The notes: generated from the letters alone by a model not told the origin. 64,000 nt of DNA from Nonomuraea thailandensis (GCF_024172165.1 NZ_JAMZEB010000002.1:10638501-10702500); one strand, 5' to 3'; counted from the first letter of the stretch, positions 49,859 through 58,375 are shown. Numbers and translations: made by a program.

Positions 49859-51228
49859 TCCCGATGACACTGGCCGAGATCGCCCGGGTGCTGGGCGCCG
49901 GCCTGCACGACGTGCCGGATCCGCACGCGCTGGTGACGGCGCCGTCGGCGGTCGACTCGCGCGAGGTGCGGCCCGGCGGCCTGTTCGCCGCCACCGCGGG
50001 CGCCCGCGTGGACGGCCACGACTACGCGGCCGGCGCGGTGGCCGACGGCGCGGTGGCCGTGCTGGCCGCCCGCCCCGTCGGGGTGCCCGCGATCCTGGTG
50101 GAGGACGTGCAGTCGGCGCTCGGCGTGCTCGCCCGGCACGTGCTCGGCCGGCTCGATCCGACCGTGATCGCGCTGACCGGCTCCGTGGGCAAGACCACGA
50201 CCAAGGACCTGCTCGCCCAGGTGCTCGAACCGCACGCGCCGACGATCTCCACCGACCGCTCGTTCAACAACGAGCTCGGGCTGCCGCTCACCGTGCTGCG
50301 CGCCGACGCCGGCACCCGGTACCTGGTGCTGGAGATGGGCGCGGGCACGAAGGGCGACCTGACGTACCTGACCGGGATCGCCCCGCCCGACCTGAGCCTG
50401 GTGCTCAACGTCGGCGCCGCGCACGTCTCGCGCATGGGCGGCGGGCTGGCGGACGTGGCCGCCGCCAAGGGCGAGCTGGTCGAGGCCCTTCCGCCGGACG
50501 GGTACGCGCTGCTCAACGCCGACGATCCGTACGTCGTCGGCATGGTGCCGCGCACCAGAGCCCGGATCGTGCTGTACGGACGGTCGCCGGGGGCCGCCGT
50601 ACGAGCCGAGAGGGTGGCGCTGGACGAGGCGGGCAGGGCCGCGTTCGACCTGGTCACGCCGTCGGGGCGGGCCAGGGTCCGGCTCGGCCTCGTCGGCGCG
50701 CACCAGGTGGCCAACGCGCTCGGCGCCGCCGCGGCGGCCGTCACGCTCGGGCTGCCCGCCGACGGGATCGCCGCCGGGCTGAGCGCGGCCGGCCGGCGCT
50801 CGCCGGGGCGGTTCGAGATCAGCGAGCGCCCGGACGGCGTGACGGTCGTCGACGACGCCTACAACGCCAACCCGGAGTCGATGCGGGCCGGGCTGCACGC
50901 GTTCAAGGCGCTGGCCGGCAGCCGCCGCACGGTCGCGATCCTCGGCGGGATGGGGCAGCAGGCCGACGCCTCGCGCGCCCGGCACGCCCAGGTGGGGCGG
51001 CTCGTGGCCGAGTTGGGCATCGACGTGCTGATCGCCGTGGGCGAGGAGGACGTGCCGGCCATGGCGCGGGAAGCGCGGTTGTCCGGGCCCGGTGTCACCG
51101 TGCACCTGAGCGAGGACGTGACGGGAGCGATCACGCTGGCCAAGGAGCTGATCGAGCCCGGGGACGTGGTGTTCGTCAAGGCGTCCAGCGAGTACGGCCT
51201 GGGCGCCTGCGCCCGCGCGCTGCGCTGA
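49855..51228 (+). CDS. murF: UDP-MurNAc-tripeptide-D-alanyl-D-alanine ligase (MurF)
   Basis: 457 residues from ATG 49855 (ATGA overlap with ddl). Mur-ligase features in order: SAVDSREVRPGGLFAATAG, the ATP loop ALTGSVGKTTTKDLLAQVL, RSFNNELGLPLT, LEMGAGTKGDLTYLT, GAHQVANALGAAAAA, VVDDAYNANPESM and AILGGMGQ. It adds the dipeptide made by Ddl to the cell-wall precursor. The ddl-murF pair lies outside a cell-division/wall cluster, so it is likely a paralogous set for a special wall state. The racemase gene converges with a one-base gap. Confidence 0.93.
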   Translation: MIPMTLAEIARVLGAGLHDVPDPHALVTAPSAVDSREVRPGGLFAATAGARVDGHDYAAGAVADGAVAVLAARPVGVPAILVEDVQSALGVLARHVLGRLDPTVIALTGSVGKTTTKDLLAQVLEPHAPTISTDRSFNNELGLPLTVLRADAGTRYLVLEMGAGTKGDLTYLTGIAPPDLSLVLNVGAAHVSRMGGGLADVAAAKGELVEALPPDGYALLNADDPYVVGMVPRTRARIVLYGRSPGAAVRAERVALDEAGRAAFDLVTPSGRARVRLGLVGAHQVANALGAAAAAVTLGLPADGIAAGLSAAGRRSPGRFEISERPDGVTVVDDAYNANPESMRAGLHAFKALAGSRRTVAILGGMGQQADASRARHAQVGRLVAELGIDVLIAVGEEDVPAMAREARLSGPGVTVHLSEDVTGAITLAKELIEPGDVVFVKASSEYGLGACARALR

Positions 51229-51229
51229 C

Positions 51230-51925
51230 TCAGCGCTCTCCCAGGGCGAGCCCGGCTGCCGCCTCCGCGTGCAGCCGGGCGCTCGGCAGCACCGGGATCG
51301 CGGTGTCCTTGTCGCTGATCAGCAGCTCGATCTCGGTGCAGCCGAGTATCACGCCCTCGGCCCCGGAGGCCGCCAGCTCGGCGACGATCTCCACGTAGGC
51401 CTCCTTCGAGGACGGCCGGAGCACGCCGCGCACCAGCTCCTCGAAGATCACCCGATGCACCAGCTCGCGCCGTTCCCGGCCGGGCACGATCACCTCGAAG
51501 CCGTACGCGGCCAGCCGGTCGCGCAGGAACGGCTCCTCCATGGTGAACCGGGTGCCCAGCAGCCCGACCCTGCGCCAGCCCCTGGAGACGACCTCCGCGC
51601 CCACGGCGTCGGCGATGTGCAGCACGGGCACGCCGGTGCCGCGCGCCACCTCGTCGCACACGCGGTTGAAGGTGTTGCTGCAGATGAGCAGCAGGTCGGC
51701 GCCCATGCGCTCCAGCCTGCCGCCCGCGTCGGCCAGCATCGTGCCCACCTCGTCCCAGCGGCCGGCGAAGATGAGGTCCTCGACCGTCGTGTAGTCGACG
51801 GACCAGATCAGGCTGTTGGCGGAGTGGCTGCCGCCGAGCCGTTCGCGTACCCGCTGGTTGATGATCTGGTAGTAGATGATCGTCGATTCCCAGCTCAGCC
51901 CGCCGATCAGCCCGATAGTGCGCAT
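51230..51925 (-). CDS. Aspartate/glutamate racemase family protein
   Basis: 231 residues from ATG 51925. TIGLIGGLSWESTIIYYQII opens the fold. The two catalytic Cys are in LLLICSNTFNRV and GVILGCTEIELL, both present, so racemisation is expected; Asp is the commonest substrate of this subgroup. Adjacent to ddl-murF it could provide a D-amino acid for the cell wall, but this is only suggested by position. Confidence 0.9.
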   Translation of the reverse strand: MRTIGLIGGLSWESTIIYYQIINQRVRERLGGSHSANSLIWSVDYTTVEDLIFAGRWDEVGTMLADAGGRLERMGADLLLICSNTFNRVCDEVARGTGVPVLHIADAVGAEVVSRGWRRVGLLGTRFTMEEPFLRDRLAAYGFEVIVPGRERRELVHRVIFEELVRGVLRPSSKEAYVEIVAELAASGAEGVILGCTEIELLISDKDTAIPVLPSARLHAEAAAGLALGER

Positions 51926-51945
51926 GGCGGCAGGCTAGAGGGGGC

Positions 51946-51964
51946 GCCTGCCCATTGGGCAGGC
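51946..51964 (-). terminator. Hairpin after the MFS gene
   Basis: GCCTGCCC-ATT-GGGCAGGC, an 8-base-pair stem, 37 bases beyond the MFS stop on the minus strand. No T-run follows. Confidence 0.5.
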
Positions 51965-52001
51965 CGAAAAGTGTCCAGTTTCCGCTGATCCGCCGCCCGG
52001 G

Positions 52002-53186
52002 CTAGCCCGGCTGTCCCGCCGTCGCCCGCTCGCCCGCGCGGCGGGTGGCGGCCAGGTAGAGCAGGCACACCGCGGCGAGCGCCGCGCTCACGCCGAGCGC
52101 GACCGGCGCTCCCACAGGGAGCAGCAGCCCGCCGAGCGCCGTCCCCAGGGCGATGCCGAGGTAGAGGGCGGAGCCGTTCAGCCCCACGACCACGGCGGTC
52201 TCCTGGGGGGCGGCGGAGATCAGCCGCAGTTGTTGCGCCGGTGTCTGGAACCAGGTGCTCGCGCCCCAGGCCGCCATCAGCAGCGCGGCGATGGGGAGCA
52301 GGTGCGGCCCCGTGCCGGTGGCCAGGGTGAAGGCGCCCAGGGTGAGGGCGAGCGCCGCGTACCCCACGGCCAGCACCCGGACGGGCCCGTACCGGTCGGC
52401 GGCGCTGCCCGCGACCAGGTTGGCGGCGAAGGCGCCCGCGCCGTACAGGAAGAGCAGCCACATCTCGGACGCCGGCGTGGCTCCCAGCGTGTGCAGGAGC
52501 GGAACGGCGTAGGCGTACAGGCCGTAGCTGGCCATCATGCCGAGCGTGGTCAGCGGCAGCACCGCGACGACGCCCGGGCGGCGCAGGGCGTCGAGCCGGG
52601 CGCGCAGGGGGACGCTCGGGCTGCCGGGCAGGGCGGGCAGGACGGCGATCACGCCGGCGGCGCAGATCACGCAGAGCGCGGCGACGAGCCCGAGCGCGAC
52701 CCGCCAGTTCAACGTCCTGTCGGCCAGGTTGCCCAGCGGCACGCCCAGCGCGGTGGCGACGGTCAGCCCGCCGACCACCACGGCCAGCGCGCGGGCCCGT
52801 TGTCCCGGCGCGGCCATGGAGGCGGCGACGGCCCCGGCGTTCGGGGTGAACGCGGCGGCCCCGGCGGCGGCCAGCACCCGGGTGACCATCAGCACCGGGT
52901 AGCTGGGCGCCAGCGCGGACCCGAGGTTGGCCAGCGCGAGCACGACCAGCGCGGTGGCCAGCAGGGCCCGGCGCGGCACCCGCGCCGTGAACGTGGCCAG
53001 CACGGGTGAGAGCACCGCGTACGCGACGGCGAACACGGTGGCCGACTGCCCGGCGGTGCTCTCGGAGACCTCTAACGACCTGGCCATCGCGGGCAGGAAC
53101 CCGGCCACCACGTACGCGTCGGTGCCGACGGCGAACGTGCCGAGCCCCAGCACCAGGATCCTGACCGGGATACGAGACATCCTCAT
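52002..53186 (-). CDS. MFS transporter, arabinose-efflux (AraJ/YdhP)-like
   Basis: 394 residues from ATG 53186; ATG 53180 is equally placed for the purine site AGGA. Twelve helices. RILVLGLGTFAVGTDAYVVA and FLPAMARSLEVSESTAGQ, then YAVLSPVLATFTARVPRRAL (motif A) and the middle GSAADRYGPVRVLAV, are typical of DHA1-type exporters such as AraJ and chloramphenicol-resistance-like proteins. It follows the Rrf2 regulator gene by 42 bases on the same strand and is probably controlled by it. Confidence 0.9.
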   Translation of the reverse strand: MRMSRIPVRILVLGLGTFAVGTDAYVVAGFLPAMARSLEVSESTAGQSATVFAVAYAVLSPVLATFTARVPRRALLATALVVLALANLGSALAPSYPVLMVTRVLAAAGAAAFTPNAGAVAASMAAPGQRARALAVVVGGLTVATALGVPLGNLADRTLNWRVALGLVAALCVICAAGVIAVLPALPGSPSVPLRARLDALRRPGVVAVLPLTTLGMMASYGLYAYAVPLLHTLGATPASEMWLLFLYGAGAFAANLVAGSAADRYGPVRVLAVGYAALALTLGAFTLATGTGPHLLPIAALLMAAWGASTWFQTPAQQLRLISAAPQETAVVVGLNGSALYLGIALGTALGGLLLPVGAPVALGVSAALAAVCLLYLAATRRAGERATAGQPG

Positions 53187-53228
53187 TCCTGTCCTGAGTA
53201 GACCGCCGGACGGCGGGGAGGGGCCGGG

Positions 53229-53699
53229 TCAGCCGCGCATGCGCGCGTAGTTGCGACGGGTGCGCTCACCCGAGGAGGCGGAGTCCGCCATGAGATCGGC
53301 GATCGTCCGCGCGGCCAGTTCCCGCCGCCAGGCCAGCTCGGCCCGCCGCATCGCCATGGAGATCCCGCAGGGGCGGCGGAACCGCCCGCCCTCCGCGCCG
53401 GCGCCGCGCTGCCGGATCTCGACGCAGCGGAACGCCTCCGCGGCCCCTTCCAGCGCGGTCACCACGTCCATCATCGTGATCTGCTCCGGCGGCCTGGCCA
53501 GCGAGAAGCCGCCCCTGGCGCCGGGGGCCGAGTCGAGGATCCCGGCCCTGGTGAGGGCCTGGAGCCGCTTCTTCAGGTACTCCTGTGGGAGGTCGAACCA
53601 GGCGGCGAGTTTGCGGATCGACACCGGCCCCTCGTCCCTGAGCCAGCCCAGGGTCACGCAGCAGTGCAACCCCCACTCGACTCCTTCACCCATCTGCAC
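53229..53699 (-). CDS. Rrf2-family transcriptional regulator
   Basis: 156 residues from GTG 53699; a leaderless start with TATTAT 8 bases upstream. The winged helix fits Rrf2 (VEWGLHCCVTLGWLRDEGPV, SIRKLAAWFDLPQEYLKKRL, GGFSLARPPEQITMMDVVTA). Only two Cys remain in the region that in NsrR/IscR holds three Fe-S ligands (FRCVEIRQRGAG ... PCGI), so an iron-sulfur cluster is doubtful. It is first gene of an operon with the MFS exporter and probably senses a small molecule or redox change. Confidence 0.87.
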   Translation of the reverse strand: MQMGEGVEWGLHCCVTLGWLRDEGPVSIRKLAAWFDLPQEYLKKRLQALTRAGILDSAPGARGGFSLARPPEQITMMDVVTALEGAAEAFRCVEIRQRGAGAEGGRFRRPCGISMAMRRAELAWRRELAARTIADLMADSASSGERTRRNYARMRG

Positions 53700-53707
53700 A
53701 AACCGGG

Positions 53708-53713
53708 ATAATA
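53708..53713 (-). promoter_or_regulatory. -10 box of the Rrf2-MFS operon
   Basis: TATTAT on the minus strand, a near-consensus -10, ends 8 bases before the GTG at 53699, which has no Shine-Dalgarno site. The mRNA is probably leaderless. Confidence 0.55.
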
Positions 53714-53805
53714 CACGTCCCGAATAGACCGCGCGTCGTCACGGATGTGAGACCACTCTCGGGTTAGGGTGCATAACGGTAAGTAGTCGAGAGGTGGGGG
53801 CAAAG

Positions 53806-53967
53806 ATGGCTCAGAACGATGGCATCCAGAATGTCGTGAGCTCGATCAACGACTTTCTCCAGCAGGCCGTCGACCGTCAGGACGTGCCGCAGGACATCCG
53901 CGACCGGGCCGAGCGCCTGAGGGCGAACCTGTCGCAGCTGTCCGGCGGATCGGCCATGTCGATCTAG
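53806..53967 (+). CDS. 53-residue helical protein
   Basis: From ATG 53806, with GGTGGGGG upstream. The peptide starts MAQNDGIQNVVSSINDFLQQ, continues as amphipathic helix (DIRDRAERLRANLSQL) and ends GGSAMSI. Codon third positions follow the G/C bias of the genome. It has no signal or membrane helix. It is a likely real short gene of unknown function, perhaps a small helical binding protein. Confidence 0.6.
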   Translation: MAQNDGIQNVVSSINDFLQQAVDRQDVPQDIRDRAERLRANLSQLSGGSAMSI

Positions 53968-54029
53968 CCGATCACGGTCCGGAAGGCGGCGGCCTTCGCC
54001 CACGTGCGGGCGGGCCGCCGTCTCGCATG

Positions 54030-54794
54030 TCAGCCGGACCGCGGGGCGGAGACCGGGGAGACCGTGCCGCCGGGGTCGAGCTCGAAGGTCTGGCCGTCCT
54101 CGGGGAAGACGATGTTCGGCCGGTCGGAGCCCGTGACCTCCTCGCCCAGGTGCGTGGGGAAGAGCGTGAGGCCGGGGTGGTCGTCGGCGATCCGCTCCAC
54201 GTCGTCCAGGCCCATGTGCCCGGCCTTCGAGGTGAGGAAGGACGCGTCCAGCGCGAGGGCGGAGCTCGTGCGGGCGAGCCGCTCGACCGAGGGGCACAGG
54301 ACGGTGTCGCCGGTGTAGCCGAAGACGGCGCCGGCGGTGTCGGTGACGGAGTAACCGAGCGCGATCGGGGTGGTGTGCTCCACGGGCAGGGCCCGGATGC
54401 GGTAACCCTCCCCGGACCACTCCCCGCCCTCCTGGCCGAACTCGACGAAACGCGGGTGGAGGTTGGGCCGCACCTGCTCCCAGACGCCCGGATAGCTGAT
54501 CTCGAACAGGTGGGCCACGCGCTCGGCGAACCCGGTCGGGCCGATGAGGACCAGCTCGCGCTCCCGCTTGCGCAGCAGGCCCTGCTCCATGAGCAGGAAG
54601 ATGACGTCGAAGAAGTGGTCGGCGTGGAAATGGGTGATGAGGCAGAGGTCGATCGCGGTCAGGTCGATCCGCGAGCGGCGCATCGCCTTGACGGAGCCGT
54701 TCGGTGTGTCGATGAGGAGCCTGTGGTCCAGCAGCGCGGAGGCGCTCATGCGGTCGTGGAAGATGGATCCGGTGCCGACGAAGTGAATCCGCAT
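54030..54794 (-). CDS. Metallo-beta-lactamase-fold hydrolase, RNase Z-like
   Basis: 254 residues from ATG 54794; a TTG at 54800 is possible. It starts MRIHFVGTGSIFHDRMSASA. The metal-binding LITHFHADHFFDVIFLL (His-x-His-x-Asp-His) is intact, followed by VEHTTPIALGYSV, FGYTGDTVLCPSVERL (Asp ligand) and LFPTHLGEEV (last His). The layout resembles RNase Z/arylsulfatase-like MBL enzymes, but it lacks the long exosite arm of tRNA RNase Z, so another phosphoester or ester substrate is likely. Confidence 0.88.
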   Translation of the reverse strand: MRIHFVGTGSIFHDRMSASALLDHRLLIDTPNGSVKAMRRSRIDLTAIDLCLITHFHADHFFDVIFLLMEQGLLRKRERELVLIGPTGFAERVAHLFEISYPGVWEQVRPNLHPRFVEFGQEGGEWSGEGYRIRALPVEHTTPIALGYSVTDTAGAVFGYTGDTVLCPSVERLARTSSALALDASFLTSKAGHMGLDDVERIADDHPGLTLFPTHLGEEVTGSDRPNIVFPEDGQTFELDPGGTVSPVSAPRSG

Positions 54795-54862
54795 TTCCAA
54801 CCCCTATAGCTTAATGTGACGGATATATTACACAGAGTAGTTGTTCTAGGGGTGGGAGAATC

Positions 54863-55549
54863 ATGACCGTTGTGGTGAGGTCCGCGTCACTGGCGGTGGC
54901 CATGGTGCTGCTCGACCCCGCCGCCGCCCAGGCCGCACACGCCGACCGCGCCGCCTACGCCGGCGCCCACGCCGCACACGCCGACGCGCACGCCGACCGT
55001 GCTGGGGATGTGGTCGTGGTCGCGCCGGATCCTGGCGATCGGGTCGGCTTGGCGGCGCTGGTGGAGCTGACCGTGCGGCGGCTGCTGCTGGCCGATGAGG
55101 TGGCGGCGGCCAAGCTCGGCGACGGTCGCCCGATCACCGATCCCGTACGCGAGCGGCGCCTGCTCGGCGCGGTCGCCGACCTGGCGGCCCGGGCCGGGCT
55201 GGCGCCGGAGGCCGGGGTGCGGTTCTTCCGGGCGCAGATCGAGGCGGGCAAGATGGTCCAGCGCGGGCTGCACGCGCGCTGGCGGGCGCATCCGGAGCTG
55301 CGTCCCGGGCGGCGCCCCGACCTGGCGGCCGAAGTGCGCCCGCGGCTCGACCGGCTCACGCCGCCGCTGCTGCGCCTGCTCAAGCAGACCGAGCCGGTAC
55401 GCGCGTCCGCCGGCCGTTGCCGGGCCGGGCTGGCCGCGGCGCTGCTCGCCGTCGGGACGCGTACCGTCCTCGACCGGCTGCACCGCGACGCCCTCGACGC
55501 GGCCCTCGCCCCGCTCTGCTCTCCCGGTCAGGCCGAGCGCGTCACCTGA
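54863..55549 (+). CDS. Secreted chorismate mutase-like protein (AroQ-gamma type)
   Basis: 228 residues from ATG 54863. The signal-like start (MTVVVRSASLAVAMVLLDPA, AQA) is followed by a low-complexity Ala/His/Asp-rich stretch (AAHADRAAYAGAHAAHADAH). The mature helical domain fits periplasmic chorismate mutases: LVELTVRRLLLADEVAAAKL, ITDPVRERRLLGAVADLAAR, VRFFRAQIEAGKMVQRGLHA. The catalytic Arg/Lys/Gln positions appear kept. Secreted mutases are known from mycobacteria; their role outside the cell is unclear. It overlaps the convergent gene by 22 bases. Confidence 0.82.
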   Translation: MTVVVRSASLAVAMVLLDPAAAQAAHADRAAYAGAHAAHADAHADRAGDVVVVAPDPGDRVGLAALVELTVRRLLLADEVAAAKLGDGRPITDPVRERRLLGAVADLAARAGLAPEAGVRFFRAQIEAGKMVQRGLHARWRAHPELRPGRRPDLAAEVRPRLDRLTPPLLRLLKQTEPVRASAGRCRAGLAAALLAVGTRTVLDRLHRDALDAALAPLCSPGQAERVT

Positions 55550-56007
55550 TGCCGGGTCCGGGGCGCGGAACACCACGGCCCTGTCCCGCTCGCGGCGACC
55601 CGCGCACAGCTCGGCGGCCTTCGGGTGGCCGGGCGCCCGCGACCGGAGGCGTAGGGGCGCGTCGGCACGGGCAGCGGGATGACCACGGCCGTGGAAGCCG
55701 CGACGGGCGCCGGCTCAGCGACTGGTGCGGGCTCCGCGTCCGCGAGCTCTGCGGTGGGTACGGGCTCGGCGAGCGCCGGCTGGGCGAGTGCGGGTGCGGG
55801 CTCAGCGGGTGCGGGTGCGGGCTCAGCGAGTGCCGTTGCGGTGAGGGCCGGCTGAGCGGGGGCCGGTCCGGTGGGGACCGGTTCGGTGGCGTCGGGTTTT
55901 CGGGAGCCGGCGAGAGGAGGCAGCAGCGCGTCCTCCAGCAGTTGCATGAGCATCAGACCGATCAGTGCCGCCACCGGGATGGCCAATGCCGCGAGGATGA
56001 TCGTCAC
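55528..56007 (-). CDS. Membrane-anchored Pro/Ala/Glu-repeat protein
   Basis: 159 residues from GTG 56007; the AGGAG motif lies directly against this start, which is unusually close, so the start is uncertain. One N-terminal membrane helix (TIILAALAIPVAALIGLMLM) is followed by repeats of Ala-Glu-Pro-Ala-Pro (ALAEPAPAPAEPAPALAQ) and a basic Ser/Thr/Pro tail. The repeat arm could span the peptidoglycan or cross cytoplasm. Function unknown. It overlaps the convergent chorismate mutase gene by 22 bases. Confidence 0.55.
   Translation of the reverse strand: MTIILAALAIPVAALIGLMLMQLLEDALLPPLAGSRKPDATEPVPTGPAPAQPALTATALAEPAPAPAEPAPALAQPALAEPVPTAELADAEPAPVAEPAPVAASTAVVIPLPVPTRPYASGRGRPATRRPPSCARVAASGTGPWCSAPRTRHQVTRSA
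55788..55828. repeat. 21-base tandem repeat in the Pro/Ala-rich gene
   Basis: GTGCGGGTGCGGGCTCAGCG at 55788-55807 recurs exactly at 55809-55828 (period 21), within a longer degenerate repeat tract at about 55735-55870. It encodes the Ala-Glu-Pro-Ala-Pro units. Confidence 0.75.
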
Positions 56008-56128
56008 CTCCTGCTGTGGCGCCGGGCGGCCGCTCGGATGTGGACCGCCTCGTTACACGTTCCGCCAACGAGCGCCCCCTACCGCACCAGAACCGGACTA
56101 AACGGGCCTGATGGACTCGGTGCGCAAG

Positions 56129-57682
56129 TCAGGAGAGGTTGCAGGTGGCCGAGGGGTACCACGCCTGCTCCGGCGGCACACCCACGGCGTTCGCGTAGCC
56201 CGGGTACTTCCACGCGCACACCGCCGACACCGTGACCTCCGTGCCGTCCGCGCACTTCAGGGTGGCCCAACTGGCGCCGTACGTCATCGTGTGCCCCTGC
56301 GCCTTGCAGTACGCGCCGACGTCGTTCCACGTGACCGTGCCCGTGCTGGGCTGGAGCGACGGCTTGGGGGAGGACGGCGGGCCGGTGGTGCTCTTGCTCG
56401 CGGGCGACCTGCTGGCGGTGGGCTTGGGCGTCGTCCGAGGTTTCCTGGTCGGGGTGGTGGGGCTGGTGCCCGGCGTCGAGTCCTGGTCGCGGGTGGGGGT
56501 CGCCGACTTGCGGGGCGTCTTCACCGGGGACGCCTGCGCGGGGCCGGTCGTCGCCTTGCCGGGCCTCGTCGTGGCGAGCAGCTCGTACGCGGTGGGCGCG
56601 GGCGAGGGGGTGGACGCCGGAGCCGACGGCGGGACCGAGGTGGCCGGCGCCAGGGCCGCCTGCCGCTGGGCGGTGGCGGGCGCCAGGGCGTACACGCCGA
56701 TGCCCACACCGGCGGCGACGATCATGGCCGCACTCGCCGAGGCGACGGCGAACATACGACGGCGAGCGGGCCTCCCGGCGAGGGCCTCCTGGGTGGCGAC
56801 GTGCCCGTTCGTGGAGTGTCCGGCGAAGGCGCCTCCCACGGGGCCGTCGGCGGCGGCCTGCCAGGTCGGGGTGGGCAGGGCGCGCAGGCGCTCGACCACC
56901 TGGGCCGCGGTGGGCCGCCGCGTCTGGTCCTTGGCCAGGCACTCCTCCAGCAGCCGCCGCAGCCGCCCGTCCACCCCGCCCAGATCCGGCTCGCTGTTCA
57001 GCACCGAATGCAGGGCCGCGGGGATGGAGTCGCCGGGGAAGGCCCGCCGCCCGGTGGCCGCGTAGTACATGGTCGCGGCCCAGGCGAACAGGTCGGCGGC
57101 CGGCCCCACGTCCTCGTCGGCGATCTGCTCGGGCGCCATGTACGCGGGGCTCCCGATGGGCTGGCTGCTGGCCACCGACTGGCTCACGTCCAGGGCCTTG
57201 GCGATGCCGAAGTCGATCACCACGGGCCCGTCGGGCCCCAGCAGCACGTTGCCCGGCTTGAAGTCCCTGTGCACCACCCCGGCCGCGTGGATCGCGGCCA
57301 GCGCCGTCGCGGTGTTGATCGCCAGCCGCTGCAGCGCCGCCGCGCCGCGCGGCCCGCTCTCCCTGACCGAGTCCTGCAGCGAGGGCCCGTGCACGTACTC
57401 ACTGACGATGTACGGCCGGGCCCCCACGAACCCGGAGTCGAGCAGCTGCGCCGTGCAGAACGGCGCCACCCGCTTGGCCGTCTGCACCTCCCGCAGGAAC
57501 CGGATCCTGGCCGCGTCGTCGGCGATGAGATGCGAGTGCAGCAGCTTGACCGCGACGAGCACGCCGCCAGGGCCGCGGCCCGTGTAGACCACGCCCTGCC
57601 CGCCCGACCCGAGCCGGCCCTCCAGGCGGTACGGGCCGACCTCGACGGGGTCTTCGGGGAGCAGGCTCATGGGCTCGGGCAC
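56129..57682 (-). CDS. Membrane Ser/Thr protein kinase with Cys-containing extracellular domain
   Basis: 517 residues from GTG 57682 (GAGGAG, 5-base spacer). Kinase domain, about residues 15-280: GRLGSGGQGVVYTGRG, VAVKLLHSH, VVHRDFKPGNVLLG, VVIDFGIAKAL, GSPAYMAPEQIADEDVG. One membrane helix (AVASASAAMIVAAGVGIGVY, about 315-335). Then a Thr/Pro/Ser-rich stalk and a ~75-residue extracellular end (VTWNDVGAYCKAQGHTMTYG, CADGTEVTVSAVCAWKYPGY) with four Cys, likely two disulfides. There are no PASTA repeats, so it probably senses something other than muropeptides. Confidence 0.92.
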   Translation of the reverse strand: MPEPMSLLPEDPVEVGPYRLEGRLGSGGQGVVYTGRGPGGVLVAVKLLHSHLIADDAARIRFLREVQTAKRVAPFCTAQLLDSGFVGARPYIVSEYVHGPSLQDSVRESGPRGAAALQRLAINTATALAAIHAAGVVHRDFKPGNVLLGPDGPVVIDFGIAKALDVSQSVASSQPIGSPAYMAPEQIADEDVGPAADLFAWAATMYYAATGRRAFPGDSIPAALHSVLNSEPDLGGVDGRLRRLLEECLAKDQTRRPTAAQVVERLRALPTPTWQAAADGPVGGAFAGHSTNGHVATQEALAGRPARRRMFAVASASAAMIVAAGVGIGVYALAPATAQRQAALAPATSVPPSAPASTPSPAPTAYELLATTRPGKATTGPAQASPVKTPRKSATPTRDQDSTPGTSPTTPTRKPRTTPKPTASRSPASKSTTGPPSSPKPSLQPSTGTVTWNDVGAYCKAQGHTMTYGASWATLKCADGTEVTVSAVCAWKYPGYANAVGVPPEQAWYPSATCNLS

Positions 57683-57713
57683 GGGTTCTCCTCGACGTCG
57701 TGCTCGGCGGGGC

Positions 57714-58364
57714 TCAGGACGGTACGCCGGGGATCGGCCGGCCCGGCGGGAGGTGGGCGACCAGCCCCTCGGCGGCCGCGGACATCATGAACACGAAGAA
57801 GTCCTCCTGGGTGTGCGCGGGGATGCCGGCGGTGGCCCGCCGCAGGAGCTCCGAGCCGGCCATCACCCTCATGGCCTCGTCGACGGCCGGGGTGCCGAGC
57901 AGGCTCGTCCGCCACTGCTCGGCCACGCTGGCGCCGATGGCCATGGTGGCCATCGCGGAGGAGAGCGCGACGGCGGCGGCAGGCTCGTATCCGCGCCGGC
58001 CCAGGGCGATGATCTGGTGCTCCAGCAGCCGCAGGCCGGACGGCCCGCGCGGGAACAGCCGCTGCATGTACTCGGCCGTCCCGGGGTGGCTGAGCGTGAA
58101 GCGCCGCAACTGCACGGCGAAGCCGGCGAGGTGCGCGGCGGTGGGCTCGGCGGGGTCGTCGACCAGCGTCAGCTTGCCCAGGATCGCCTCGCCGACCAGC
58201 CGCTCCAGCTCCGACCGGCCGGTCACGTGGCGGTAGAGCGCCGCGGTGGTGACGCCGAGCGCGTCGGCGACGCCCTGCATGCTGAGCTGGTCGAGGCCGA
58301 TGCGGGTGCCGGCCTCGACCACGTCACCAAGCGTGAAGCTGGCCGTGCGCCCGCCGGTCTTCAT
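57714..58364 (-). CDS. TetR-family transcriptional regulator
   Basis: 216 residues from ATG 58364. HTH region: FTLGDVVEAGTRIGLDQLSM and GVADALGVTTAALYRHVTGR. The C-terminal domain resembles TetR_C-type ligand-binding helices. A perfect inverted repeat lies 12 bases before the ATG, well placed for autorepression. The divergent DUF574 methyltransferase gene starts 250 bases away and is a possible target. It stands 31 bases upstream of the kinase gene on the same strand. Confidence 0.9.
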   Translation of the reverse strand: MKTGGRTASFTLGDVVEAGTRIGLDQLSMQGVADALGVTTAALYRHVTGRSELERLVGEAILGKLTLVDDPAEPTAAHLAGFAVQLRRFTLSHPGTAEYMQRLFPRGPSGLRLLEHQIIALGRRGYEPAAAVALSSAMATMAIGASVAEQWRTSLLGTPAVDEAMRVMAGSELLRRATAGIPAHTQEDFFVFMMSAAAEGLVAHLPPGRPIPGVPS

Positions 58365-58375
58365 GGGTGAGCCCC

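Noticed and set aside
53229-53699. Rrf2 protein as an Fe-S nitric oxide sensor (NsrR)
   Set aside because: Only two Cys are present in the ligand region; three are needed for the usual cluster.
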